Shown: in pieces, positions 38,771 through 47,385 of the stretch
How positions within the stretch are numbered: position 1 is the stretch's first letter
Layout of the letters: each line of letters starts with the position of its first letter
From: Lineus longissimus
Lineage: Eukaryota; Nemertea; Pilidiophora; Heteronemertea; Lineidae
DNA: 64,000 nt
Assembly: GCF_910592395.1 (NCBI RefSeq)
Contig: NC_088308.1
Coordinates: 5,783,001-5,847,000 of the forward strand
Direction of reading: 5' to 3'
Made by a program: the position numbers and the translations under genes
Notes under the pieces: model-generated
Told to the model about the DNA's origin: nothing
Databases searched by the model: none
The model's input: the letters and a program-made list of their open reading frames with translations, nothing else

Positions 38771-38874
38771 GATGAGAATGAATGAAGTAAAACAGTTGAA
38801 GTAAACAGCTGAAAACACTCGAAAATCGGGAGAAAAAACGCAACCTGAAAGAATATGCTACTACAAATTCACAC

Positions 38875-39221
38875 ATGAAGCCTTACACGACACAAAACTT
38901 ACCAAATTCAAAATATGAACGTATATTTACGAACAAAAACGATCCACAAACACAAGAAAAATTTCTGGAACTGGAATTAGCTAGCAATTTGTTACATCTT
39001 CGATTTGCACAACGAGTAATAACAGGTGACGCCACCATGGTGGCGTCACCTTTTAAACGCGGGAAATACGAATGCGCACGTGGATTACATTTGAAAAAAA
39101 GGATACCCGTCCGTAGATTTGTATCTTTTAAAGAAGAGGGTTCGACATAAAGTAAACGGCCTAATTTACCTAATTGTAAACGAAGAGCTTTTGAGAAACG
39201 AATTAAAATCGCACAATGCAT
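38875..39221. other. Stretch open on both strands around a perfect palindrome
   Basis: A 91-codon frame on the plus strand (38875-39150) and a 112-codon frame on the minus strand (39221-38883) overlap almost completely. The minus frame has a CANRRCN...FSCVCG arrangement that could bind zinc, but the family is not recognised. The palindrome at 39025-39050 makes both strands read GDATMVASP. This may be a decayed coding piece of a mobile element. A real gene is possible but not supported. Confidence 0.3.
39025..39050. repeat. 26-bp perfect palindrome
   Basis: The sequence GGTGACGCCACCA is followed immediately by its exact reverse complement. It contains TGACG/CGTCA half-sites like those recognised by bZIP factors, and a central CCACCATGG. 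It sits in the middle of frames open on both strands. Confidence 0.9.
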
Positions 39222-39234
39222 GGAAAACGGTGAA

Positions 39235-39324
39235 TGTTATATCCAATCCGCGTTAGCAGGTTGTAAACAAACGCACGTGCGCAGTTAAAATGGTGAGCAT
39301 TTGCGGACTTGGGTTTTCCCGGTG
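39235..39324 (-). repeat. Dispersed repeat, family C copy 2 (inverted)
   Basis: This is the reverse complement of the family seen at 39805-39930 and 12761-12910, with phrases ATGTTATATCCAATCCGCG, GTAAACAAACGCACGTGCGC and GGGTTTTCCCGG. It forms the left arm of an inverted pair that brackets the TTAA-flanked element at 39352-39784. Confidence 0.75.
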
Positions 39325-39351
39325 TTTTGTCTTTTGTCGCTACGCTATTAA

Positions 39352-39784
39352 AGGGGCCAGGTCGGTACTGTCTCATGGTTTAGACTCTAGAGATCAAATA
39401 AAATTGTTGCCGTCTTTTCTGGTGACATAAACACTAATTTAAGTAGCTCGATGATATCATTTTTTCTTCGTCTTTCTTGACGTGGATGTCACTTCTAGGG
39501 CAATATTGATGGCATCAACTCTGGCGCTTTGACCCAGTGTTTCCAAAGACATAGATGTATTCGAACCATCCGCATTGAGCTGTGACAATGATGACTTGGA
39601 ACAGAACGTTCTACTACTCACGTGTTTTGACCAGTAATAAAATCAGGCTGTAAACCGATAATGAATAATGAAAAATGAGGCTCTGTGGTACATAATGTCT
39701 CAATTAACTATGTCCGAAATAAAACCTATCCTAAAAGACATGGTTTATTATCAATGACACTACCGCCCTACCTATAGCCCCCCT
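39352..39784. mobile_element. Probable TTAA-flanked element (element D)
   Basis: TTAA at 39348-39351 is followed by AGGGGCCAGG, and the right end CCTATAGCCCCCCT is followed by TTAA (39785-39788). The right end is very close to the left end of element A (AGGGGGACTATAGG, inverted). The two ends of D match each other only in part (AGGGG and a GGTCGGTA/GGGCGGTA phrase), so one end may be rearranged. There is no coding capacity. Confidence 0.55.
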
Positions 39785-39804
39785 TTAAGAAACCTTTTTT
39801 AAAT

Positions 39805-39930
39805 CACCGGGAAAACCCAGGTCGGCAATTGTTGCCATTTGAACTGCGCACGTGCGTTTGTTTACGGTTTCATTTCCCGCGAAATCTCAAAGATCACATG
39901 AGCTGCTAACGCGGATTGGATATAACATCG
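39805..39930 (+). repeat. Dispersed repeat, family C copy 3
   Basis: This carries the same ordered phrases as 12761-12910, ending GCGGATTGGATATAACAT. It is the right arm of the inverted pair around element D. Confidence 0.75.
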
Positions 39931-40170
39931 ACCATTGAAACGGACGCGAGGTTGTTTGGTTCTACTTGTGACCACCAGATGTCTTCAGCTGACGGAGCGT
40001 TGTCTCAAAACATTGTGCTGTAAACTCTGCTAGGAGCCGTGTCCGTCTTCACTGTACGAATGATAGCTTCAACGGGAAATGAAGCGATTTGGTTTGCAGT
40101 TTGATGTGGAATTTTTTTCTGTCTTCTCCCGGCTCAATCTTAGACTTAAGTAGTTTGCAATGTCCTCGAA

Positions 40171-40343
40171 TAGAATGTGCGTCCGGGAACAAAGGATTCT
40201 ATCATGGGCTTTAATCTCTGTGCCACTGACGGCTTGGCCTCGATAGAACAATCTACCATAATCCGTCAGAATACAATAGGGACGGACATTCTATCCAGGG
40301 GGACATGTTCTACTTCTACACCGCCATTCCCTCAGCGACAACG
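40171..40343 (+). repeat. Dispersed repeat, family F copy 1
   Basis: This shares about 170 bp of ordered similarity with 47227-47385: TAGAATG...GGGAACAAAGGATTCTAT, TTTAATCTCTG, TGACGG, ATACAATAGGG.CGGACA and a terminal ACACCG...CAACG. Similarity is moderate with small indels. There are no terminal repeats or coding content that I can see. Confidence 0.7.
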
Positions 40344-40746
40344 TTACGACGACTAAGTCGACTCCCCTAGTGGACAGAGACCCAAAGTCAAATCAAGATC
40401 AGTTTTGTATTGACAACCACCATGCACTTTGGGCGATAGAGGTCAAAGACATAGAAGGGAAATGTATGCACACATAGCGGAGCCTCAATTTTCAGGGACA
40501 TGATGCAAAAGATCAGACATTTGCCTCAACGGTTCATGATCTGACCAAGTTTACAGTCTGCAGTGCAATTGTTCCAGCATTGTCCAAACTCTGACCTGGA
40601 ACTGTGGATAGAGTCAAATACAGTCAATAAAATAATGCGATGGACTTTGATGGTCATGTATTACATCGCAATGATATTTCAGATATATGTTTATTGATTA
40701 AAACAATACAATGTATTTACAATAAGTTATAGCATGAGGCGCCGTC

Positions 40747-40776
40747 TTATTATTATTATTATTATTATCATTATCA
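40747..40776. repeat. (ATT)n microsatellite
   Basis: A short run of ATT/ATC trinucleotides. Confidence 0.85.
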
Positions 40777-40990
40777 CTATTTCATAGCAAATTTGGCAGG
40801 TTGCCGATCAATGATCTGATTGGCTGCACATCGAGCCGTGGACGGAGATCATGAGCTTCAGGGCCTTTCACTCGGCACTTACCAACCTTGCGTGCAAGGG
40901 GAGGAGCATGCAACTGATCCTCTGGTAATCGAGGATGTAGTCGTGGGGACAGCAAGGTTTTGGTAATAGGTGGTGAAGAAAGAGACTTTA

Positions 40991-41425
40991 CACCTTCAGC
41001 GCTGAACCACGTAGATCGACGTGGGCCAAATCCCCCCCGCCCCCCCCCCCGCTTTGAGCTGGTTATCGGAGTCTCATGGACTTCATGAAAGAACTACGCC
41101 ATCGCCATCTTCAGGGCAAGGGAAGAACTGAAAAGACCAAGCCACTGAATTACAAAAAAAAGCTGTTCCGACACCGGGAACCTTTCGGGGGTGGGGGGGG
41201 GGGGGTGTTGGAAAGCGGGGTCATTTTGGTCATTGTTGGTCCTTTTTTCGACCAAAAAATAAAATATAGTAAAGGAGTGTAGCTAACATAACTCTATTGA
41301 TTCAAGAACACCTTGTCTTGGAGAAGTTACTGCAAAAGACCTTATGCAGCCATCTCTTATACTTTTTTTCTGGGGTCTGAAAAGGGGGTGTTGGGGGGGG
41401 GGGCGAAACACCGGCGCTGAAGGTG
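40991..41425 (+). mobile_element. TTAA-type element, family E copy 1 (rearranged)
   Basis: The left end CACCTTCAGCGCTGAACCACG follows TTTA (a one-base variant of TTAA) and the right end CCGGCGCTGAAGGTG is followed by TTAA (41426-41429). The left 130 bp matches the left arm of the copy at 42677. The right arm is short and the middle contains long G or C runs, so this copy is rearranged. It lies just beyond the 3' end of the aquaporin gene. Confidence 0.7.
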
Positions 41426-41764
41426 TTAAAGACAGAAGAACAACGCCGGTACGTCGGCAAGGAGGTCGGGTTATACATAGTCAAGGAAATATTTACAGGC
41501 GGAGTATATTGAAAACCACTGGTTATGCCAGGGTGACTAAAAGTTGGACCAAAAGGACTTTCAGATGAAATGTTACTTCATTTAGCCACCGGGCACAACG
41601 CAATGTTTCCTGTCACCATAAGGTAGGCGATCAGGAAGACGAAAAAGACTGCATGGAAATCTACTGGGGCCTATAATCTTACTATGGCTGACCGTCAAAA
41701 AAATGTTGTAGCACCACTTTTTCTGACAAATCACATAATCCGGGTTTTTTTCTCTGAATTAGTC

Positions 41765-41954
41765 CTACAATAAACTTCCTTCTGATGATTCTCTGGAGCC
41801 CCACGTCCGCTCTGTTTGTGTGTGCATGTTCAGGCCTATCGCGTGACCATCATCTCCCTCCTCATCCGAGTCTTCCAACTCCCCCGCCGGCGACCCCTTC
41901 CTGTGTGGTACCACAGCATACTCCTCCCGGTTTGTGGTACTCGCGAATATTATC
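41765..41954 (-). CDS. AQP8-like: AQP8-like aquaporin exon 5: cytoplasmic C-terminal tail and stop
   Basis: The acceptor CTTTCTCTCCGACCAG precedes the exon. One base completes the Trp codon left open by exon 4, then 62 codons run to TAG at 41767-41765. The tail is acidic in the middle (GELEDSDEEGDDG), followed by a Ser/Thr-rich end. It has no membrane segment and would lie in the cytoplasm. Phase and position fit the gene well. The tail is much longer than that of human AQP8 (261 residues in all), and tails are poorly conserved in the family, so assignment rests on splicing. A possible role in trafficking or phosphorylation is inference only. Confidence 0.8.
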
Positions 41955-42451
41955 CTGGTCGGAGAGAAAGAAAACATGCATCAAAACACTGCTGATCAAA
42001 GCCATCACGCCAAACGAGGAGGAACCTATCTTGGGTCACATATATACTTCTGACTGTTTATACGAATATCAGTTGAGTCAGGAGCCGTCGCGACTTTCAC
42101 GTCACCAGCGTAATGGAATATCATTACTGTTCAGTGTTGCTACTCCTAGGTATTACCCCGGTTTGCTACCAGCTCAAAAGTTGTTACGGCTCCTGATCAG
42201 TATTACAGTTATCGTAGGAAGAAACACCCATGGCATCCTCACACTATTTCTGTATCAATGGCTTTGAGAAAGATCGACAGTACAACTGAGTACTGATGTC
42301 ACAACAAGATGACCACATTACTTCTAGCTAATACTATAGGGAGTTTCGCAAAGCGCCCGAAACGCCCACCAGAACGCCTATCCAATTATTCAACTTCCTA
42401 ATCACGTTGCCGAACAATGTGATAGGCGTTCGCGTTGCTAGATTCTCTCAC

Positions 42452-42601
42452 CAATATAAGATTGTTGCCGCTATGCTTCCTGTCATTGGACCCGCCCAAT
42501 AGATGTAGTGCTTGTCCCAGACGCTGGGAAAATAAGCCATGGATATGACGGCTGGGCCGAAACTTCGGGCAGGGTTCATGCAGCCACCGGTCGTTTTTTG
42601 A
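42452..42601 (-). CDS. AQP8-like: AQP8-like aquaporin exon 4: second NPA loop and TM6
   Basis: This exon encodes QKTTGGCMNPARSFGPAVIS and then the WDKHYIYWAGPMTGSIAATI segment (TM6). GGCMNPAR is identical to the human AQP8 motif, including the Cys two positions before Asn. The Gly three before Asn and the Arg after NPA are two of the four ar/R pore positions. The acceptor TTATTTGGTTGCAG and donor TATTG|GTGAGAG give phases 2 in and 2 out, matching exons 3 and 5. Confidence 0.96.
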
Positions 42602-42676
42602 CTGCAACCAAATAAACGAATAAGTATAGAAGTATTAAACAAGACGTACACAAAAAATCACAATAATTGTATTTAA

Positions 42677-43047
42677 CACCTTCAGCGCCGAACCACGTAG
42701 ATCTGCGTGGCCCAAATCTCCCCTTTGAGCTGGTTATCGGAGTCTCATGGACTTCATGTAAGAACTACGCCATCGCCATCTTCGGGGCAAGATAGGAACT
42801 GAAAAGACCATACAGTGCCCTGAAGATGGCGATGGCGTAGTTCAGAACTTTAATGACTTCATGAAAGAACTACGCTATCGCCATCTTCAGGGCAAGGTAG
42901 AAACTGAAAAGACCTTTTCAGCTCCTCCTTTGCCCTGAAGATGGCGAATGCGTAGTTCTTTCATGAAGTCGATGAGACTCCGATAACCAGCTCAAAGGGG
43001 AGGGGGATTTGGGCCACGCAGATCTACGTGGTTCGGCGCTGAAGGTG
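42677..43047. mobile_element. 371-bp foldback element with long terminal inverted repeats, TTAA target (family E copy 2)
   Basis: The two ends, CACCTTCAGCGCCGAACCAC and its inverted partner ending GGCGCTGAAGGTG, extend into arms of about 110 bp each. The arms include TTTGAGCTGGTTATCGGAGT and CTACGCCATCGCCATCTTC. TTAA flanks both sides (42673-42676, 43048-43051). An additional inverted pair of the CATCGCCATCTTC phrase sits inside. It has no coding capacity and is inserted in the aquaporin intron between exons 3 and 4. Confidence 0.88.
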
Positions 43048-43319
43048 TTAAACAGTCTTTTTGGCGAGAGTCTGTGATATAAAATTACATTACTGCTGGG
43101 AAGTAATATTCGTCGGAACGCCATACCTACCCTTTGACTTGCAAATGGTGAGAGATGTTTCTTTTTACTAGTGCTATACTGATTTAACAACCAGGTAGAT
43201 TATTATTGAGTGATACAACCGACGTTTGGTTTCCCCACAGACGGCAAAAACAAGAAGACCACAATTCGTCTTGCTTGGCTGTTGTGCAAAACTGGCAGTG
43301 CTAAGCTGCGCTGCATATA

Positions 43320-43500
43320 ACGTGGTATAGGTCAGAAGTAACTGTACTGAAACTTACACTACGGTTACTGGTCAGGAGCAAGCTGCCCAACAACTTACGA
43401 CACAGTATTGGTCAAGAGTAAGAGTAGGATGGGCTGCAACACCTGTCGATAAGCTATATCGGCATGCGACAACTATGTGACAGTACTGGTGAGGAGTAAC
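43320..43500. repeat. Degenerate short tandem array in aquaporin intron
   Basis: Phrases like TACTGGTCAGGAG(C/T)AA, GACAACT and CAACACCTG recur at intervals of about 60-80 bases just downstream of exon 3. Similarity is loose, so this is a decayed tandem repeat at best. Confidence 0.35.
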
Positions 43501-43506
43501 TCTTAC

Positions 43507-43766
43507 TTAGCTATTATTCCATTCATGACTGCAAAACCAATGGCGAGTGGTGCGAGGGGCGATTTGTGTTCTCTATCTACGGCAGAAATAAGGACTGTCA
43601 AGGTGAGTATGGCAGTGATGATAGCTTCAGCTAGAATGGCATGCAGAATGTCGACCCCCACCTCTGGGTGGTGAGTTCCTCCTTTGATGTACATGTACAT
43701 TGACATGGTGTGGTTCCCCGTCACTAAGTCTGTTGTGATGGGAGCGGGTATAGGTTGAACTATGAT
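43507..43766 (-). CDS. AQP8-like: AQP8-like aquaporin exon 3: loop C, TM4 and TM5
   Basis: A 260-bp exon with acceptor TTACCTTCTTTCAG and donor GCTAA|GTAAGAG, phase 0 in and 2 out. It encodes an extracellular loop with the NHT sequon, then AILAEAIITAILTLTVLISA (TM4) and KSPLAPLAIGFAVMNGIIA (TM5). PLAP.(S/A)IGFAV is a hallmark shared with AQP8. By counting back from the second NPA, the TM5 pore position is Ile, as in AQP8, and not the His of AQP1. Confidence 0.95.
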
Positions 43767-43876
43767 CTGAAAGAAGGTAAGATATTGGCCTACTAAGCAT
43801 TGTACCGGAAAAGTCCAACTCTATCAATGAATATATTCCAATCGGAAACGTTAGAGTGGAGGCTACTGTCAGCCAT

Positions 43877-43932
43877 TATTATCATTATTATCATCATCAT
43901 CGTCTTCGTCTTCGTCTTCGTCGTCGTCTTCG

Positions 43933-43985
<53 letters not shown>

Positions 43986-44014
43986 TTCGTAGTAGTAGTA
44001 GTCATCATCACTAA

Positions 44015-44053
<39 letters not shown>
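43877..44053. repeat. Compound trinucleotide microsatellite (ATT/ATC, GTC/TTC, ATC)
   Basis: About 175 bp of pure trinucleotide runs in the aquaporin intron between exons 2 and 3. Long frames here (poly-Ile/Val/Phe or Met/Thr/Lys) are artefacts. Confidence 0.95.
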
Positions 44054-44057
<4 letters not shown>

Positions 44058-44433
44058 TTAATCACCGGATTTCATCTTTTTGTTTCAAGTCACGTCATAT
44101 GCACTGCAGAGCCGGTATAGTGAACCATGTATGCGGTGGCCATATCATAAAGACATGCATTCGAAAGCTTGTGGGCCAAATCACCTAGGAGATGTTTAAT
44201 ATCCTCAAAAGAATGATCACACTGATTTCCTCACGCTTGTACACTACACGATCTGTCAGTTTAGTCCCGTGCACGTTTGTGCGACCGCTTCTTCCTTCTC
44301 CAAACATGCTCCCGTCTTTAAACTCATTATACTGATTGATCTGCCTCACAAAACAGAGTTTATGACAATTTCAAGACTTGGTTTTCTTTTCAAATTGAGT
44401 ATCATGTTATGAATTTGATTATTTCGAACTCAC

Positions 44434-44560
44434 CCGAGCAGCAATAGCGCCGACGATGCTTCCAGCTAGCTGTGCGATGACGTAACACGGGAAAAATAGG
44501 ACGGGCAACCGTCCAGCGATACAAATGCTGAGGGAAATGGCAGGATTCATGTGAGCACCA
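44434..44560 (-). CDS. AQP8-like: AQP8-like aquaporin exon 2: first NPA loop and TM3
   Basis: This exon encodes GAHMNPAISLSICIAGRLPV and then the LFFPCYVIAQLAGSIVGAIA segment. The acceptor TTTCATTGCAG and donor GCTCGG|GTGAGT fit. One leading base completes a Ser codon from either first exon (…FGEIS-GAHMNPA), the canonical aquaporin junction before the NPA helix. Phase 2 in and 0 out. Confidence 0.96.
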
Positions 44561-44912
44561 CTGCAATGAAAGGAAGAAACTATATGTAAGGGATGCTACT
44601 TTTAGACACACTTCAACTTCCCGGAGCGATAAGTGCGAGGGCTGTTACTTCCGATCAGCAATGTGCATTCTTCGCGAAACGCTCCAGGTAAGGGATGCTA
44701 TTGTTTGAGGAACACGTGCCAGTGATGTTATCAGGAACAGTTCTATGTAACCAACGCTGCCATGTTGGATACTCCTAACTGGCACTGCGAGGGCTGTTGC
44801 CCCTTGTGGTCAGGAATCAATAAACCTCCCGAGACAAGCCTGAAGCGACAGGCGCTAATATTGCATTTATTGCGCCTGACCGGTAGGTCTTCTCTCTACT
44901 GTATGTCATCAC

Positions 44913-45148
44913 CTGATTTCTCCAAAGGCCACAGCAAGAAAACTTATCGAAGTCCCGTTCACCAATGCAATAGCCACCAAGTTATCCGTCATTTTACACA
45001 AGAGGCACAAATAGACGTGGATTGCTGTCGCGACCGTCTCAGCAACGCAGGCCCGTGCGAGGTAAAATGCCTTGGAGGCGACTGTGTCCCCGTTGCGCCA
45101 TCCGAGGAAGACACGAAGACACTTGGATGTCCCTTTTTCCTTGGCCAT
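44913..45148 (-). CDS. AQP8-like: AQP8-like aquaporin alternative first exon 1a: N-terminus, TM1, TM2
   Basis: A 236-bp exon from the ATG at 45148 (G at -3 and +4) to donor ATCAG|GTGATG, phase 2. It encodes ARACVAETVATAIHVYLCLL (TM1) and GTSISFLAVAFGEI (TM2). It has the same length, phase and layout as exon 1b, with about 44 of 78 residues identical by hand alignment. No AG acceptor with a pyrimidine tract lies just before the ATG, so it looks like a true first exon with its own promoter. The pore position before the TM2 Gly is Asn. The alternative is a relic of a duplicated gene, but the frame is intact. Confidence 0.88.
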
Positions 45149-45362
45149 TACACATTGCAAGTGTAATAACTGTATACACCTAGTTCTCCATTTTAAGTGG
45201 TATTTGATTGTTCCATACAGTATGTCAACAAACCACAGACTGACCTGGTTTTCTTCTTACAAAGTCCTGTTCTCAACCAATTCTCAGGGTGTTCCAGAAA
45301 CAATTCAGGACCAGTTTTGGCCACCCGATTCGTCACTTTGATCACTTCGCCACTCAACAACC

Positions 45363-45482
45363 CGGTTGTTAGAAAGCATGTTAGCTTATAACATCATGTT
45401 GACATGTTGTTACATGTACATCAATGCACATTTAACAACATGTCAGCATGATGTTAGGAGCTAACATGCTTTCTAGCAACCG
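45363..45482. repeat. 120-bp inverted repeat (hairpin) upstream of aquaporin exon 1a
   Basis: Arms of about 49 nt (CGGTTGTTAGAAAGCATGTT... and ...AACATGCTTTCTAGCAACCG) pair with few mismatches around a loop of about 20 nt containing TACATGTACA. It lies about 215 bp upstream of the exon 1a ATG, where the promoter of that exon would be. It could equally be a small foldback insertion. Confidence 0.85.
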
Positions 45483-46054
45483 TTCGTCGCGTACCATTGG
45501 ATGATACCATAAACCAGACGCGTGTGGTTCCAAGGTCGCAGTAGTCACGCACCAACTAATGGTGCTGGTCTAGAATCACACTCCGGACGCAGTGGACTGG
45601 CCTCGCCCTGTCGCCCATGAAGGAAAGACGATCACTAGGACGAAATCGACTGCATATGAATCTAGTCTAAAGTAGCTTCGACAATCGAATACGCTCATGC
45701 AAAACCGCCTAAAACGCGCATACGACTTTGCGCGACGTTGTCTGCTTTCTCCTTCTCCAAACATGTTCTCTTCTTTATAGTCACGAGAGATGTTCAAATT
45801 ATGTTCCCAGGACGAAAACGAGGTCTTTCTTTCTCTGGTTGACATCAGTAAGTCAATCTGATTACTTTGTGTTATCATCTCTTGGTGTACCAGACATAAC
45901 ACACACGTTTTCATTAATTGCACTTCTGACAATAGACAAACGCGATATCCGTCGTTAAAATGCCATCTCCGTCCTCGTTCTCGTTCTCGGATTAAAATCT
46001 GAACTTCTCTGTTTTACTGACTGATCAGTATTTTATGGACTGTACTGTTCCTAC

Positions 46055-46290
46055 CTTATTTCTCCAAATGCCACCACCAATAAAGCCATCGTCGTCCCAG
46101 TAACCACTGCTGACATCAGCAGATTTTCTGTCTGCAAAGCCAAGATGCCCAGGTAGACGTAGATCAGCGTGCCGACGGTCTCAGCAACGCATGCTCGCGC
46201 CAGATAAAGGGCCTTCGGTCCGTAGGTATCACCGGCGCGAAATCCTATGAGGATCCGTAAACAGCTGGAACAGCCTCTTCCATTCACCAT
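46055..46290 (-). CDS. AQP8-like: AQP8-like aquaporin alternative first exon 1b: N-terminus, TM1, TM2
   Basis: A 236-bp exon from the ATG at 46290 (A at -3, G at +4) to donor ATAAG|GTAGGA, phase 2. It encodes ARACVAETVGTLIYVYLGIL (TM1) and TGTTMALLVVAFGEI (TM2). A reading starting at GTG 46302 is possible but has no ATG. Spliced to the four downstream exons it gives 320 residues, longer than human AQP8 because of the C-terminal tail. The pore position before the TM2 Gly is Thr; exon 1a has Asn and human AQP8 has His. Expected role: channel for water and possibly ammonia or other small solutes in a cell membrane. Substrate is not readable from sequence. Confidence 0.92.
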
Positions 46291-46885
46291 CCTTGTTGAC
46301 ACCTTGACGTTAGAAAAATGTTGCTACTCTGTTTATCATACGACTGGCTGTTCTAACTGTTCACCACAGATCGTTGCATGTGGACCTAGGCCTACTTGTA
46401 AGGCAGTATGTATACATTTATGATAAAAGGGACCACCAAGGCTTATAGGTGACCATTAAAAAACACGTACCCTTTTGCAGACTTTGCTCAGGCCTGCTTT
46501 TGATCGAAGTTGTGCTATTTACCGGTAGGTTTTAAAGTACATGTATGTAGTTCGCCTCAGTCTAACTTCACTGGCAAGCTACTAAAGTGGATGTTAAAAA
46601 CGCTATTTGTTCTCAATTCACGTCTTATTTTCATGGTTGATGTTTTTTAAATTTCCGGTTTGTTTTGGCAACTAAACTGCAATTTTAGTCACTTGCATTG
46701 CTCATCTTTTTAATTATTTTGGTAATGACGATATCTATGTGTTTTCTTATCAATTGATTTCGAGCATAAAAGTGATGTTGTATTTTTTGCTTTACCGTTA
46801 GTTTTTTCTGGGGGCAGAGTAATCCGTTTGACACTCATCTTCTTTTCATCACTGTCATAGCATAAAACTAAAATATATATATACC

Positions 46886-47010
46886 GTCATCGGATGCGCA
46901 CCCGATATGCCACGAGTTTTACTGTTCCCTTACCGTCAACATCGCCGAAGACGGGTGCCACGAATTTTAAAGTTCCTTTACCGTCATCGGATGCGCATCC
47001 GATATGCCAC
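46886..47010. repeat. Two copies of a palindromic GGATGCGCA(C/T)CC unit
   Basis: TACCGTCATCGGATGCGCAC occurs at about 46881-46900, and the same phrase at about 46978 is followed by TCCGATATGCCAC. The second copy contains the perfect 18-bp palindrome ATCGGATGCGCATCCGAT (46986-47003); the first has one mismatch. Between them lies a related TACCGTCAACATCG phrase. Confidence 0.75.
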
Positions 47011-47226
47011 ACACACTATATACAATCATGCCACGAAGTGTGTTTCATTGAGGTTTCGGGGGACGACTTGGGCATGCGAGCCCCACCGCGACCCCCAAAC
47101 CGCCCTCCCGGCGTACCCGGATGCGACTAGACTGTCCGCAACGGGCCCTCACGGCATGCATGCACGCACGCACGCACGTATCTACAGGACTAGAACACCG
47201 GTGTAGAAGTTTAAAATGTCCCAGGA

Positions 47227-47385
47227 TAGAATGCCCGGGAAACAAAGGATTCTATTATGCGCTTCAATCTCTGAGCTATTGACGGTCAAGGTCTCTATAG
47301 AACCGTATTGCAGGATACAATAGGGCCGGACACTTTTTCCAGCGGGCATTTGTTACTGTTACACCGGGCCTCCTCTATAACAACG
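47227..47385 (+). repeat. Dispersed repeat, family F copy 2
   Basis: This is the partner of 40171-40343 in the same orientation. A fragment resembling its 3' part (CACTTTTTTCCCGGGGACAT...CTACTCCGG) appears again at about 48088-48132. Confidence 0.7.

Noticed and set aside
43793-44120. Frames rich in Ile/Val/Phe or Met/Thr/Lys
   Set aside because: Direct translation of trinucleotide microsatellites.
46051-46302. Reading aquaporin exon 1b through its donor as a complete short gene
   Set aside because: The frame stops one codon after the donor, while splicing to the NPA exon restores the canonical FGEIS-GAHMNPA junction.
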